Assembly (NCBI GenBank): GCA_963652365.1
Contig: CAVJTH010000003.1
Coordinates: forward strand, 1-64,000
Direction of reading: 5' to 3'
Length of the DNA: 64,000 bases
DNA from: Hallerella sp963652365
GTDB lineage: Bacteria; Fibrobacterota; Fibrobacteria; Fibrobacterales; Fibrobacteraceae
A program made the position numbers and the translations under genes. Below are positions 25,310 to 33,965 of the stretch, in pieces (position 1 is the first letter of the stretch; every line of letters begins with the position of its first letter). The notes beneath the pieces are model-generated. The model was not told the DNA's origin. It did not search any database and saw only the letters and a list, made by a program, of their open reading frames with translations.

Positions 25310-26413
25310 GTGGCCAACAGGAAAATTCTTCTCGTCAACTGGCGCGACATCAGGAATCCCGAAGCGGGCGGCGCCGAACTTTACTTTCACGAAATCTTCA
25401 GGCGATTGAACGGAAACGGATTCGACGTCACCGTTCTCGCCCACCGGGTCAAGGGACTGCCCGACGAAGAGACTATCGACGGAATGCGTACGGTCCGCAT
25501 CGGGAACAAGTTTCTCTTCAACTACTCCGCATTTTTCTACGCAAGGAAGCACGGGAAGGAATACGACCTGGTCATCGAAGACCTGAACAAGATTCCCTTC
25601 TTTACGCCGCTCTGCACAAAGACGAAACGCCTCCACATGGTGATGCACTTTTTCCGAAAGTCCATCTTCCGCGAAACGGTGTTTCCGATCGCGCTCTACG
25701 TCTATCTGATGGAACGCGCGGTCGCGCTCTTTTACCGCGGCGAGAACTTTCTCGCGATCTCCGAAAGTACCCGGGACGAAATCATCGACATGGGAATCCG
25801 CGCAAGGAAGATTTCCATCGTGGAACCGGGCATCGACACGGAATTTTTCCATCCGACTCAGCCCAAGTCGAATCCTCCCGTCATCGCGTTCATCGGGCGC
25901 CTGATGAAATACAAGAACGCCCAGTTCGCCATCCACGCGATGCCGCGCCTAAGGGAGCTTGTCCCGGGAATCATCCTTGAAATCGCGGGCAGCGGAGACT
26001 ACCGCGCGGAACTCGAAAGACTCGCCCGCGAAAAGGGCGTCGCCGATTCCGTCAAGTTCCTCGGGCGAATCACCGAAGAGGAAAAGCGCGATCTTCTCAG
26101 CCGCGCGTCTCTCTTCGTCAATCCGTCATTCAAGGAAGGCTGGGGCATCAACAACATCGAAGCGAACCTCTGCGGCACCGTTTCCATTTCGAACAACGTC
26201 GCGGGATTGAAAGATTCCGTCATCGACGGCGAAACGGGAATTCTCTACGAAGATTCCGACCCGGAAGGCTTCTGTCAAAAGGTGGCGAGCGTCCTGCACG
26301 ACCCGGAACGCCTGCAAAGGCTCGGTGAAAACGCGAAGCGGCGCGCGCTCGGCATGAGCTGGGACGCGATGGAGGAAAGGATGCGACACGTCATCGACGA
26401 GATTCTAGCGTAA
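25310..26413 (+). CDS. GT4-family glycosyltransferase
   Basis: The 367-residue protein has a GT-B fold. The N-terminal Rossmann domain starts ILLVNWRDIRNPEAGGAELY with the GGAE nucleotide-sugar turn. The C-terminal domain starts IAFIGRLMKYKN and has the EX7E-like segment PSFKEGWGINNIEANLCG. GT4 enzymes transfer a sugar with retention of configuration, usually in surface polysaccharide synthesis. The gene starts with GTG at 25310, with GAAGGA eight bases before. The 3' end overlaps the convergent rmd gene by nine bases. The neighbouring GDP-rhamnose genes suggest, but do not prove, that this transferase uses a GDP-deoxyhexose or GDP-mannose donor. Confidence 0.9.
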   Translation: MANRKILLVNWRDIRNPEAGGAELYFHEIFRRLNGNGFDVTVLAHRVKGLPDEETIDGMRTVRIGNKFLFNYSAFFYARKHGKEYDLVIEDLNKIPFFTPLCTKTKRLHMVMHFFRKSIFRETVFPIALYVYLMERAVALFYRGENFLAISESTRDEIIDMGIRARKISIVEPGIDTEFFHPTQPKSNPPVIAFIGRLMKYKNAQFAIHAMPRLRELVPGIILEIAGSGDYRAELERLAREKGVADSVKFLGRITEEEKRDLLSRASLFVNPSFKEGWGINNIEANLCGTVSISNNVAGLKDSVIDGETGILYEDSDPEGFCQKVASVLHDPERLQRLGENAKRRALGMSWDAMEERMRHVIDEILA

Positions 26414-27298
26414 GCTCGGGCTTTTCCGATAAGAGTCGAACATTCTTTGCACGGTGTTCCGAATGTCCGTTCCGCGCCAGAACTTTCGAATGCGCGAATT
26501 GTCCGCACACAGATAGGGGATATCGACAGGGCGCATCTTCGCGGGATCCTGGACAATCTCGATAGGCACCTTCGAAAACCCGACGATCAGCCGCAACAGT
26601 TCGGACATGGAACGGGCAATGCCCGATCCTACGTTGTACACCGAAAACTCGTTTTCGGATTCCAGCAGCATCCGATAGACATGGACAACGTCTTCCACAT
26701 CCGAAAAATCGCGAACCGCTTCCAGGTTGCCCACAAAGATCTTTCCGGGGATTCCACGCGCATCGATTTCCGCGACCTGTCTTGCAAAGCTCGGCAAGGC
26801 GAACCGGGGAGACTGTCCGACGCCCGTATGGTTGAAGGAACGCGTGCAAACGATTTTCAGTCCATGCTTCTTGCGGTAAAGCGTGGCAAAGTTTTCCTGC
26901 GCGATTTTCGTAATGCCGTAGGGATTGCTCGCTTCGAGCGGATCCGTTTCCAGCAGGGGCGAACTCTTGGGAGCGTACTCCTCGGCGCTGCCGATGAGGA
27001 GCGTTTTCGCGTTTGGCGAAAACTTCTGGATGGCGTCGAGCAGATGCAGCACGCCTTTCACGTTCACCTCGACCGTCATCACCGGATCGTTCCAGCTTTC
27101 GCCGACCGAACTTACCGCCGCGAGATTGACCACGAAATCGGGAGCGGTTCTTCGCAAGACGGATTCCACGGCCACAGAGTCCAGCAGGTCGAATTCGGGA
27201 AAGTTCGCCTGAAAGACTTCATGGCCCGCCGATTCCAGTTCGCGGACGAGATAGCCTCCGACAAAGCCCGACGCCCCGATGACGAGAGTCTTCGGCAT
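26405..27298 (-). CDS. rmd: GDP-6-deoxy-D-lyxo-4-hexulose (GDP-4-keto-6-deoxymannose) reductase
   Basis: The 297-residue extended short-chain dehydrogenase has the NAD(P) site VIGASGFVGGYL near residue 6, an LLIGSAEEY serine strand and the catalytic YGITK. A Ser/Tyr/Lys arrangement typical of RMD follows, with RSFNHTGVGQSPRF as the sugar-binding loop. RMD reduces the GMD product to GDP-D-rhamnose. GDP-L-fucose synthase is the alternative, but the sequence is closer to RMD. The ATG (27298) overlaps the gmd stop by one base (TGATG), so translation is coupled. The 3' end overlaps the convergent glycosyltransferase. Confidence 0.83.
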   Translation of the reverse strand: MPKTLVIGASGFVGGYLVRELESAGHEVFQANFPEFDLLDSVAVESVLRRTAPDFVVNLAAVSSVGESWNDPVMTVEVNVKGVLHLLDAIQKFSPNAKTLLIGSAEEYAPKSSPLLETDPLEASNPYGITKIAQENFATLYRKKHGLKIVCTRSFNHTGVGQSPRFALPSFARQVAEIDARGIPGKIFVGNLEAVRDFSDVEDVVHVYRMLLESENEFSVYNVGSGIARSMSELLRLIVGFSKVPIEIVQDPAKMRPVDIPYLCADNSRIRKFWRGTDIRNTVQRMFDSYRKSPSLR

Positions 27299-28317
27299 CA
27301 GAGTTTCCCTTCTTCGAGAAGCTTCAGGTCGCTTTCGACCATGCGGCGCACCAGTTCCTCGTAGGACACCTGCGGCTCCCAGCCGAGGACGCGCTTCGCC
27401 TTCGACGCGTCGCCTATCAGGAGATCCACCTCCGCCGGGCGGAAGAACCGCGGGTTCACCTTCACGAGGACTCGATCCGTCCCGGCGAGAACGGCGTACT
27501 CCCCGACGCCGCTTCCGCGGAATTCGAGCTCCATCCCCGCCGCGCGGAACGCGAGCGTGACAAAGTCGCGCACCGTGTGCGTCCGGCCAGTCGCCACCAC
27601 GTAATCGTCCGCTTCCGGCCTTGAAAGCATCAGCCACATCGCGCGAACGTAGTCCTCCGAATGCCCCCAGTCGCGGCTCGCATCCAGGTTGCCGAGCTCC
27701 ACGAGCTCCTGGAGGCCCGCGCGGATGCGCGCCACCGAAATCGTTATCTTCCGCGTCACGAACTCCGCACCGCGACGCTCCGACTCGTGATTGAAGAGGA
27801 TTCCCGAGCATGCGAACATCCCGTAGCTCTCGCGGTAGTTCTTCACGATCCAGTGCCCGTAGAGCTTCGACACCCCGTAGGGGCTGCGCGGGTAGAAAGG
27901 CGTCTCCTCGTTCTGCGGAACGGCCTGCACCCGGCCGAACATCTCGCTCGTGCTCGCCTGGTAAACGCGCGTGTCGGGCTTCGCGAGCCGCACGGCTTCC
28001 AGCAGCTTCGTCACCCCGATGGCGTTGATGTCCGCCGTCGAGAGGGGCGTCTCCCACGACGTCGTGACGAACGACTGCGCCGCGAGATTGTAGATCTCGT
28101 CCGGCTTCGCGATTTCCATCGCGCGGAGGAGGGACGCCATGTCCGTCATGTCGCCGAAGAGGAACGTCACGCGGTCCTTCAGGTGTTCCGCGTTGTTGAA
28201 GTCGAGACGGCTCTTGCGGCGAACAAGCCCATACACCGCGTAGCCCTTCGAAAGGAGAAGCTCCGCGAGATACGAGCCGTCCTGGCCCGTGATGCCGGTT
28301 ATCAGTGCAGTTTTCAT
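27298..28317 (-). CDS. gmd: GDP-mannose 4,6-dehydratase
   Basis: The 339-residue protein shows the N-terminal TALITGITGQDGSYLAELLL dinucleotide site, VYQASTSEMFG with the catalytic Ser/Thr and Glu, and YGVSKLYGHW with the catalytic Tyr-Lys. The FNHESERRGAEFVTRKI loop is diagnostic of GMD, as is ASRDWGHSEDYV. It converts GDP-D-mannose to GDP-4-keto-6-deoxy-D-mannose, the substrate of the next gene. The length is normal. Together the two genes supply an activated 6-deoxyhexose for surface glycans. Confidence 0.97.
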   Translation of the reverse strand: MKTALITGITGQDGSYLAELLLSKGYAVYGLVRRKSRLDFNNAEHLKDRVTFLFGDMTDMASLLRAMEIAKPDEIYNLAAQSFVTTSWETPLSTADINAIGVTKLLEAVRLAKPDTRVYQASTSEMFGRVQAVPQNEETPFYPRSPYGVSKLYGHWIVKNYRESYGMFACSGILFNHESERRGAEFVTRKITISVARIRAGLQELVELGNLDASRDWGHSEDYVRAMWLMLSRPEADDYVVATGRTHTVRDFVTLAFRAAGMELEFRGSGVGEYAVLAGTDRVLVKVNPRFFRPAEVDLLIGDASKAKRVLGWEPQVSYEELVRRMVESDLKLLEEGKL

Positions 28318-28339
28318 CGTTATCGGCCTCCCAAAAAGT

Positions 28340-29290
28340 CTAGAATTTAATCGGATAGAGCAAAAAGAACTTTACGTCGGGATAGATCTGGAGCGTCGGA
28401 GCGGGCAGCTTGAAACCATTCGCGAACCGGACCAGATTGCGCGCCCAGCGGCTGTGCGGCTTGAAAATCGCCTCCATGTCATAGTCGAGCGCAATGTAGA
28501 ACTCGTGCCGTCCCTTCTTCCCTTCGAAAACGCCTTCGTCAATGCTCCAACCCGCGGCAATCGCAAGCCAGGAAGGATAGAACTTCCGCGCGGAAGCCGG
28601 CAGCAGACGATAGACTTTTAGCGACAGCCAGAACGTCTCGTTGCAGTAGTCGTCGGTAAAGACGCCCGTATCGCTCTGCCGGTAATACGCCCGGCTGTTA
28701 ATCCAGTAGCTCCACTTGATGTCGAAATAGTTGAACGCGGGAATGTAGCGCCGCGCCATCGGGTAGAATCCGCCGAGAGTTCCCGAAAGCACGTCAAAGA
28801 TGCTGAATCCCCATTCCGGCGAATACCCGTCCTTGACGTCTATCGCCACATGCGTCGCCATGGTCGAAAGCCCCGCGGCGAGATAGGAGCCGAACTCCGA
28901 AAGCCCCGACCAGTAGTAGCCCAGATAGAAGCCTTCGCCGAGCAGATAGCCCGCCATGAAATGCCCCGCCTTGTCGAGGTTCTTCGCGTATTCAAAATCG
29001 TTTTCGAAATGGAAATGCGAATGCTCGTCGTCCCACCAGCCCTTCGCGAAGACAAGCCCATAGGCCGCCCCGTAGGCGCTCGCCGTCAACGCGACCATTC
29101 CTCCGAACCGGAGCGGCGAAAAGCGTTGCAGCGAATCCGCGCCGGGATCTTCCGAGCGGTAGTCGAAGTTCGCATCGCGAAAATGCACGGAAGGCGTTTT
29201 CGATGAATCCAGGGACGGAAGCGGCGAACCGCCTTCGGCAAACGCAAGCCCGACGGCCAGTGCGAGAAAGACTTTCAAGAACCGAGACAC
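28340..29290 (-). CDS. DUF2279-family envelope protein
   Basis: The 316-residue protein has a signal peptide (MSRFLKVFLALAVGLAFA) and a DUF2279/YfiM-like domain. The recognisable parts are the segment NLDKAGHFMAGYLLGEGFYL, with a conserved Asp-Lys-His cluster, and GFSIFDVLSGTLGGFYP. The C-terminal portion contains alternating strands and ends FFLLYPIKF, which suggests an outer-membrane barrel. The family has no assigned function. It starts an apparent minus-strand run beyond gmd, but the gap of about 22 bases to gmd also allows co-transcription. Confidence 0.78.
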   Translation of the reverse strand: MSRFLKVFLALAVGLAFAEGGSPLPSLDSSKTPSVHFRDANFDYRSEDPGADSLQRFSPLRFGGMVALTASAYGAAYGLVFAKGWWDDEHSHFHFENDFEYAKNLDKAGHFMAGYLLGEGFYLGYYWSGLSEFGSYLAAGLSTMATHVAIDVKDGYSPEWGFSIFDVLSGTLGGFYPMARRYIPAFNYFDIKWSYWINSRAYYRQSDTGVFTDDYCNETFWLSLKVYRLLPASARKFYPSWLAIAAGWSIDEGVFEGKKGRHEFYIALDYDMEAIFKPHSRWARNLVRFANGFKLPAPTLQIYPDVKFFLLYPIKF

Positions 29291-29366
29291 GCGCTAACGA
29301 TAGAAATTTTGACAGGCGTCCGTTCAGCGAAATCCAGCGATTCAAAATGCAGGTTCGCCATTTGAA

Positions 29367-30104
29367 TCAAAACGACCAGAGAAGCGTCGCGCCGGGACCT
29401 TCCGGCCTAAAATCCGGGAACACGTGCAAGCGGCGGCTTTCCGTCGAAGCGAGGTCGCTCGACGTCGAACGGTAGATGCGCATCACGTCCAAAACGGAAA
29501 TCACGCGGTTCAGAATCAGCGCCCCGATCGAAACCTGGAAAACGATTCGCGAAATGCGGTAATTCTTCAAGATGTCCCGGTAATGCGACATCCGGCGGGT
29601 CGTTTCGGGATTGTCGCTCGACCCCCAGTCCCACGAATGCGCCTCGTCAAAAGGATAGTCCGCATCGATCGTCTTGCCGCTCCGGAGCATCGCCTGGTTA
29701 TAGTCCTCGTCGGAATCCGGGTTCGCGTTTTCGCCCGCGACTCCGCCGCGGCTGCGGTAGTCCGCCATCAGGTTCAAAAAGGATTCGCTAGACGGCGGGT
29801 TCGAAATTCCCGCATACCGAACCGCATACGACCGCGCGTTCGCAATCTGCCGTTCGCCAAGGAAGTAGCTGCCGAAAGTCGCCATCCAAAGCGCGACATC
29901 CGTCCAGATGTAGGCCTTCACCAGCGAATTTTCGCCCAGATAATGCTGCCCCATCCCGGGAAGGAGAAGCGAGGCGCCGATCGCGAGCGGAAGGCTCTTC
30001 CTCGAATTCTTGCTCACCGATTCATCGACAGAAATCACGACCTGCGAAAAGCCTCCCGAAACAAGAAGCATCACCGTCAAGAGGACCAGGGCAAACTTTT
30101 TCAT
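29367..30104 (-). CDS. DUF5683-like membrane protein, 245 aa
   Basis: A signal or anchor (MKKFALVLLTVMLLVSGGFS) is followed by the DUF5683 signature SLPLAIGASLLLPGMGQHYL, where the P-G-x-G-Q-x-Y pattern begins a hydrophobic hairpin. A second hydrophobic helix pair lies near residues 180-205. DUF5683 proteins are inner-membrane proteins of unknown function in FCB bacteria. It is four bases downstream of a second DUF5683-like gene, so the two may be diverged paralogues acting together. Confidence 0.75.
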   Translation of the reverse strand: MKKFALVLLTVMLLVSGGFSQVVISVDESVSKNSRKSLPLAIGASLLLPGMGQHYLGENSLVKAYIWTDVALWMATFGSYFLGERQIANARSYAVRYAGISNPPSSESFLNLMADYRSRGGVAGENANPDSDEDYNQAMLRSGKTIDADYPFDEAHSWDWGSSDNPETTRRMSHYRDILKNYRISRIVFQVSIGALILNRVISVLDVMRIYRSTSSDLASTESRRLHVFPDFRPEGPGATLLWSF

Positions 30105-30108
30105 GGCG

Positions 30109-31512
30109 CTAGAAATTGAAATAGACGTTCAGAACGGACTGCGAATTCATCGGCACGAAGCCGCCTTCGAAATGCAGACGGTCAATCCACGAAAGTTCCT
30201 CTTCGTAAAGGACCTTGTTGTGCGCATGGGCAGCCCACGCCGCATCGATCGCCGACACCAGATGGTTGAGGATGAGCCCGCCAAAGAACCACGCCTGCAT
30301 GTCGGCGTAATCGTTCGCCCTGTTCCGCATCCCGCGATAGAGCTTCAGGTTTGCCGAAGTCCCGAGCGCCACCGTTTCCGAATTCCCGGAAAGGTTCAGC
30401 GCCGAGACCGGGGTTTCGTCCGCGACGTCGTCCCAGCCTAGAACGTAGGCGGAAGACGCGATGTTCGAATAATACGATCCGGAATTGTAGAGCGAAAAGT
30501 TTCCGTTTACATGGTTTACGTGGTTGAGATCGTTCGTCATCTCCTCGCCTTCGATGTAGCAGCGGTTCGTCGAAGCCTCCCCGTAGATGGACTTGCAGTA
30601 GGATTCCCGGCTTGCGAGGTAGCGTTCGACAAACTTCGCCTCTTCGTCCGAATCGTCTAGCGAATTGCGCAGGTCGTGCATCTTTTCTTCGTATTGGGAC
30701 GCCTTGAAGTGATTCTTCGCAAATTTCCTGTAGCGACTCACCTGGCGGTCGTATTTATAGACGGAATAATAATACCAGCTGCCCCAGAGACCCGCTTCCA
30801 GGGCGAGATAGGCCGCGCCGCGAACATAGTTGAACGTCGAGCTGCCGACATAGAGCTGCCCCGAACCCGGAACGACCAGCGAGAAGAACAGCGCCTTGCG
30901 CGGGCTCTTGTAGCGGCCCTTCATCTCGTCGATGCCATAGACCTTCGAAACCTTGACCGGCCCGAGAATGTCCCGACGGGAAATCGAGGACGACGAAGCG
31001 AGAACCGTGGAAACCGACGAAGAGGAAACTGCCGAGCTGGAGGATTCCGCGGAACTCGAAGAACTGGAGAGAGCCTCGGCGGACGAACTCGACAAGGCAA
31101 GGCTGTCCGAGGCGCCCTGCAAAGAATCCGCAACCGTCGAATCCCTTTTCAGGGAGTCGGAGACGCGAACCGAATCGGCTGGAAGTTTCGCCGTTTCCGA
31201 AGAATCCGCCGGAGGTATTTCCGATGAACTCGAAAGCGCCTGTCCCGGCAAGCTCGAAGAGCTGGAGAATACCGATGACGAACTCGAAACGTTCGAGGAA
31301 CTGCTCGCCAAGACGCTCGAACTCGACGCAAGCGAGCCGCTGGAAACCGACGACGAAGAGACAGCCTCTTCCGCATGCGACGAAGACGAAACGACCGCCA
31401 AGGAATCCGCCGCCTTCGTCTCTTCGTCAAATTCGGCAAACAGGTCGCGCACCTGCGCAAACGCAGCCGCCGACATCAAGAAAAAGCACAGACAGAAAAC
31501 ACGAAACCGCAT
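30109..31512 (-). CDS. Poly-serine linker protein with C-terminal DUF5683-like domain
   Basis: The signal peptide (MRFRVFCLCFFLMSAAAFA) is followed by about 170 residues of Ser/Ala/Leu/Glu-rich linker containing many SSSS(S) runs, a hallmark of Fibrobacter secreted proteins. The C-terminal 250 residues have the DUF5683 pattern FFSLVVPGSGQLYVGSSTF, several aromatic helices and a final beta segment LNVYFNF. The ATG at 31512 is chosen. A longer reading would use TTG. It starts an operon with the 245-residue DUF5683 gene. The serine-rich part could act as a flexible periplasmic tether. Confidence 0.78.
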   Translation of the reverse strand: MRFRVFCLCFFLMSAAAFAQVRDLFAEFDEETKAADSLAVVSSSSHAEEAVSSSSVSSGSLASSSSVLASSSSNVSSSSSVFSSSSSLPGQALSSSSEIPPADSSETAKLPADSVRVSDSLKRDSTVADSLQGASDSLALSSSSAEALSSSSSSAESSSSAVSSSSVSTVLASSSSISRRDILGPVKVSKVYGIDEMKGRYKSPRKALFFSLVVPGSGQLYVGSSTFNYVRGAAYLALEAGLWGSWYYYSVYKYDRQVSRYRKFAKNHFKASQYEEKMHDLRNSLDDSDEEAKFVERYLASRESYCKSIYGEASTNRCYIEGEEMTNDLNHVNHVNGNFSLYNSGSYYSNIASSAYVLGWDDVADETPVSALNLSGNSETVALGTSANLKLYRGMRNRANDYADMQAWFFGGLILNHLVSAIDAAWAAHAHNKVLYEEELSWIDRLHFEGGFVPMNSQSVLNVYFNF

Positions 31513-31598
31513 GGGCAAAATTTACAAAATTCGAAAGGACAAAAGGCGCGAGCCTCCCTATTTCGCTTTCGATATGCTTTGCAGCCGAATGCCGCCCA

Positions 31599-31928
31599 TC
31601 AAAGACCTCCTTGTCTAGCATCTGAACAATCCTGGACGCAACGGATCCGGTATTTATCGGTTCCTGGCATGCTCTCCGGCCAAACATAGTTAGGCGTAAA
31701 GCTAGCTACAAGTGAATCCAACGAATCCTTTTCAGGCGCAGCCCAGAAATGCAATGAATAGGAAACACCATATGAATTCGGAATTCCAAAGAGTAAATCG
31801 GCATACTCGAAAGCAGGGATTTCGTCTTCCGTCCTCGATAAGTAACAATAATCATCGACATTGGGAGAACTTTCTACCGATGACCCTTCTGTGGCATAAC
31901 TTAAAGCAACTTTCAATCTTTCAAGCAT
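31599..31928 (-). CDS. FISUMP C-terminal-like fragment, 109 aa
   Basis: The frame contains FGIPNSYGVSYSLHFWAAPE and ends ...KYRIRCVQD plus a short tail. This resembles the end of FISUMP domains (GxxYxFWSA...RCVxD). There is no signal peptide and no N-terminal FISUMP half, and a stop codon lies directly before the ATG. No ribosome site is visible. It lies in the shadow of the rplI terminator. It is most likely a truncated remnant of a FISUMP lipoprotein gene. A functional short protein is less likely. Confidence 0.4.
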   Translation of the reverse strand: MLERLKVALSYATEGSSVESSPNVDDYCYLSRTEDEIPAFEYADLLFGIPNSYGVSYSLHFWAAPEKDSLDSLVASFTPNYVWPESMPGTDKYRIRCVQDCSDARQGGL

Positions 31929-31940
31929 TTAAAACAGCAC

Positions 31941-31961
31941 AAGCCGCCCTTCGGGCGGCTT
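31941..31961 (-). terminator. Terminator of the rpsF-rpsR-rplI operon
   Basis: AAGCCGCCC (31941-31949) and GGGCGGCTT (31953-31961) make a perfect 9-bp stem with a TTC/GAA loop, 25 bases past the rplI stop. On the minus strand it is followed by GTGCTGTTTT. Confidence 0.8.
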
Positions 31962-31985
31962 GCTTTTCAAAATCTCGGAATCGAA

Positions 31986-32432
31986 CTAGTCGGCCTTGAC
32001 GACCCAGACCTTCACTTCCGCGGAAACGTCACCGAAGACCTTCACGGAAACCGGATAGACGCCGAGCTGCTTGATGGGCTCCGCGAGCGCGATCTGCGCA
32101 CGGGTAACCTTCACGCCCTGCTTCGTGATTTCATCCGCGATGTCCGCAGCGGAGACGGAACCGTAAAGACGTTCGCCTTCGACGACGCGACGGGAGAGAT
32201 TCACGGTCACTTCGGCGAGCTTCGCCGCGACTTCGCGAGCCTTGCCCAGTTCCTTGTTGAAGAGAGCTTCCATCGCTTCGCGGTTTTCGGCGATTTTCTT
32301 CTTCGCTTCCTCCGTCGCGCGGATGGCGAGCTTTTTCGGGAAAAGGTAGTTGAGCGCGTAACCGTTCTTGACCTTGACCACGTCCATCATGTTGCCCAGA
32401 TTCGGCACATTGGCTTTGAGAATAACTTCCAT
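31986..32432 (-). CDS. rplI: 50S ribosomal protein L9
   Basis: The 148-residue protein begins MEVILKANVPNLGNMMDVVK and continues with NGYALNYLFPKKLA, the bL9 N-terminal domain. A long connecting helix (EAKKKIAENREAMEAL) and the C-terminal RNA-binding domain follow. L9 binds 23S rRNA at the base of the L1 stalk. It is the last gene of the rpsF-rpsR-rplI operon. The length is normal. Confidence 0.98.
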   Translation of the reverse strand: MEVILKANVPNLGNMMDVVKVKNGYALNYLFPKKLAIRATEEAKKKIAENREAMEALFNKELGKAREVAAKLAEVTVNLSRRVVEGERLYGSVSAADIADEITKQGVKVTRAQIALAEPIKQLGVYPVSVKVFGDVSAEVKVWVVKAD

Positions 32433-32441
32433 TTTTACTCC

Positions 32442-32693
32442 TTAGCGCAACGTATCTGCGACGAACGGCAAGATAGCCATGTGACGGGCACGCTTGATCG
32501 CTTCGACCAGCATACGCTGGTACTTGGCGCTCGTACCGGAAATGCGGCGCGGAATGATCTTGCCACGTTCGGAAATGAAGCGGCGGAGGACCTTTTCGTC
32601 CTTGTAATCGATAAATTCGACCTTGTTCTCGGTGAACCAGCAGGTCTTCTTGCGGCGAACGCGAGAATTGTTCTTCTTGTCTTCGAAAGCCAT
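32442..32693 (-). CDS. rpsR: 30S ribosomal protein S18
   Basis: The 83-residue protein has the bS18 pattern RRKKTCWFTE, IDYKDEKVLRRFISERGKI and the signature PRRISGTSAKYQRMLVEAIK, then RARHMAILPF. S18 pairs with S6 on the 30S platform. Its start overlaps the rpsF stop by one base, and rplI begins nine bases after its stop. Confidence 0.98.
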   Translation of the reverse strand: MAFEDKKNNSRVRRKKTCWFTENKVEFIDYKDEKVLRRFISERGKIIPRRISGTSAKYQRMLVEAIKRARHMAILPFVADTLR

Positions 32694-33058
32694 TATTCTG
32701 CATCTCCTTCTTCAGCGTCGATCGGAGTCACGTCTTCGGTCTGGCTCAGGTTCTTGTCGTAGATGACTTCCGTCATCGGATAGTCCGCGAGGGTCATCCA
32801 GCGGAGAACGTTTTCGTCGAGCTTGAAGATGTGCTCCAGCTCGGCGACCACGGAGGATTCCGCCTTGTAGTAGAAAATCACGTAGTAGCCGTGGCTCTTG
32901 TGGTTGATTTCGTAAGCGAGCTTGCGCTTGCCCCAGTCGTCGCGGCGCACGATTTCGCCGGCAGCGGTAATCTTGTCGGCAAAGCTCTGCACTTCGGACG
33001 CGATCACGTCGTCGGAGAGCATGGCATCGAGGACCACCATCGTCTCGTATTGTCTCAT
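32693..33058 (-). CDS. rpsF: 30S ribosomal protein S6
   Basis: The 121-residue protein starts MRQYETMVVLDAMLSDDVIA and contains DDWGKRKLAYEINHKSHGYY, both classic bS6 segments. The acidic tail (EEGDAE) is also usual. S6 binds 16S rRNA with S18. It is first in its operon, behind a TAnnTTTG promoter and a 60-70 base leader. No ssb gene is placed between rpsF and rpsR. Confidence 0.98.
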   Translation of the reverse strand: MRQYETMVVLDAMLSDDVIASEVQSFADKITAAGEIVRRDDWGKRKLAYEINHKSHGYYVIFYYKAESSVVAELEHIFKLDENVLRWMTLADYPMTEVIYDKNLSQTEDVTPIDAEEGDAE

Positions 33059-33105
33059 AATATCCCTTTGGACTTCAGCCCGTGCCCACCATGGACACAG
33101 GAGGG

Positions 33106-33133
33106 CCCCACTTTCATGGGGAACCCAAATCTA
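33106..33133 (-). promoter_or_regulatory. rpsF operon promoter and 5' leader hairpin
   Basis: On the minus strand TAGATTTG (33126-33133) fits the TAnnTTTG element. The predicted transcript starts near 33118 and begins with or just inside a hairpin, CCCCA (33106-33110) with TGGGG (33117-33121). The remaining leader (33059-33105) is a candidate for the S6:S18 autoregulatory RNA known from other bacteria. I could not fit the motif by eye. Confidence 0.5.
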
Positions 33134-33152
33134 GAAAAAAAAGCGGAATCCG

Positions 33153-33944
33153 TCAAATGTTCAGGACAAGGGCGAGCAGCAGAGCCTCGCCCCAGGAGTT
33201 CGAGCTTTCCGAAAAGTAGCTGTGGGCAAGGAATTCGAGCACGATCCAGGTGCCGAGGAAATGGTTCTTCAGGTAGTCCCAGTGATTCCGCAGATTGAAC
33301 CCCAGCCCGAGCGAGAAGGAGAACTGGCCGACATTCGCCAGGTTGTATTCCAGCCCGAGAGCGCCGGAAAGCGCCCAGTCCCTGGCGAATCGGTAACCCG
33401 TCCCGAACTCCATTCCGCCCGAAAATCCGTCGAGACCATATTCGTTGTCGCAGCCGACCGCCTCCTTCCTCTTCTCGTCGGTCACGCCGAAACGGTTCGA
33501 CGAAGCGCCGCTCGTCTCGCGAATTTCCGAAAGGCTCGTCGTTTCGAACCCGAAGGTCGGCGACGCGTAGAAGGACAGGTTCGAATCCGCCACGAAATGC
33601 AACCGCAAATGCGTATGGTATCTCTGGTAGATCATCGAATAGCGATCGTCGATGTCTCCGCCATGCATTCGAACGGAAAATCCCGCGCTCAGGAACTTCG
33701 CGTAGTAATATTCCATGGTTCCCTGCCACTGGACAAGCGTATTGCAGTGCTTGCCGCTGGGAAAGAGAGGCCCGATTCCAAGCCCCGCGCCAATCCCCTT
33801 CTGCTGGAAGCTCGTCTCGCGAGGAAGCGGAAACCCGCCATCGGCCACCTTCTGCGGATGAAAGAACGAGCGTTCCCCGTCGCCGGCAAACGCAAGCGGG
33901 AAGAAAAGAAGGGCGAACGCGATGCTTCGAAAAGGAAAACGCAC
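33153..33944 (-). CDS. Outer-membrane barrel-like protein, 263 aa
   Basis: A signal peptide (MRFPFRSIAFALLFFPLAFA, cleaved before GDG) is followed by alternating strands such as YYAKFLSAGFSVRMHGG and NLSFYASPTFGFETTSL. The mature protein has short charged loops and ends in LLLALVLNI. It resembles Fibrobacter and Bacteroidetes barrels of unknown function. The start is a GTG, four bases after a TAAATTTC promoter-like element, so this could also be a leaderless message. It stands between the ribosomal operon and fabF. Confidence 0.7.
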   Translation of the reverse strand: MRFPFRSIAFALLFFPLAFAGDGERSFFHPQKVADGGFPLPRETSFQQKGIGAGLGIGPLFPSGKHCNTLVQWQGTMEYYYAKFLSAGFSVRMHGGDIDDRYSMIYQRYHTHLRLHFVADSNLSFYASPTFGFETTSLSEIRETSGASSNRFGVTDEKRKEAVGCDNEYGLDGFSGGMEFGTGYRFARDWALSGALGLEYNLANVGQFSFSLGLGFNLRNHWDYLKNHFLGTWIVLEFLAHSYFSESSNSWGEALLLALVLNI

Positions 33945-33965
33945 GCTGGAAATTTAGGAAATCCG

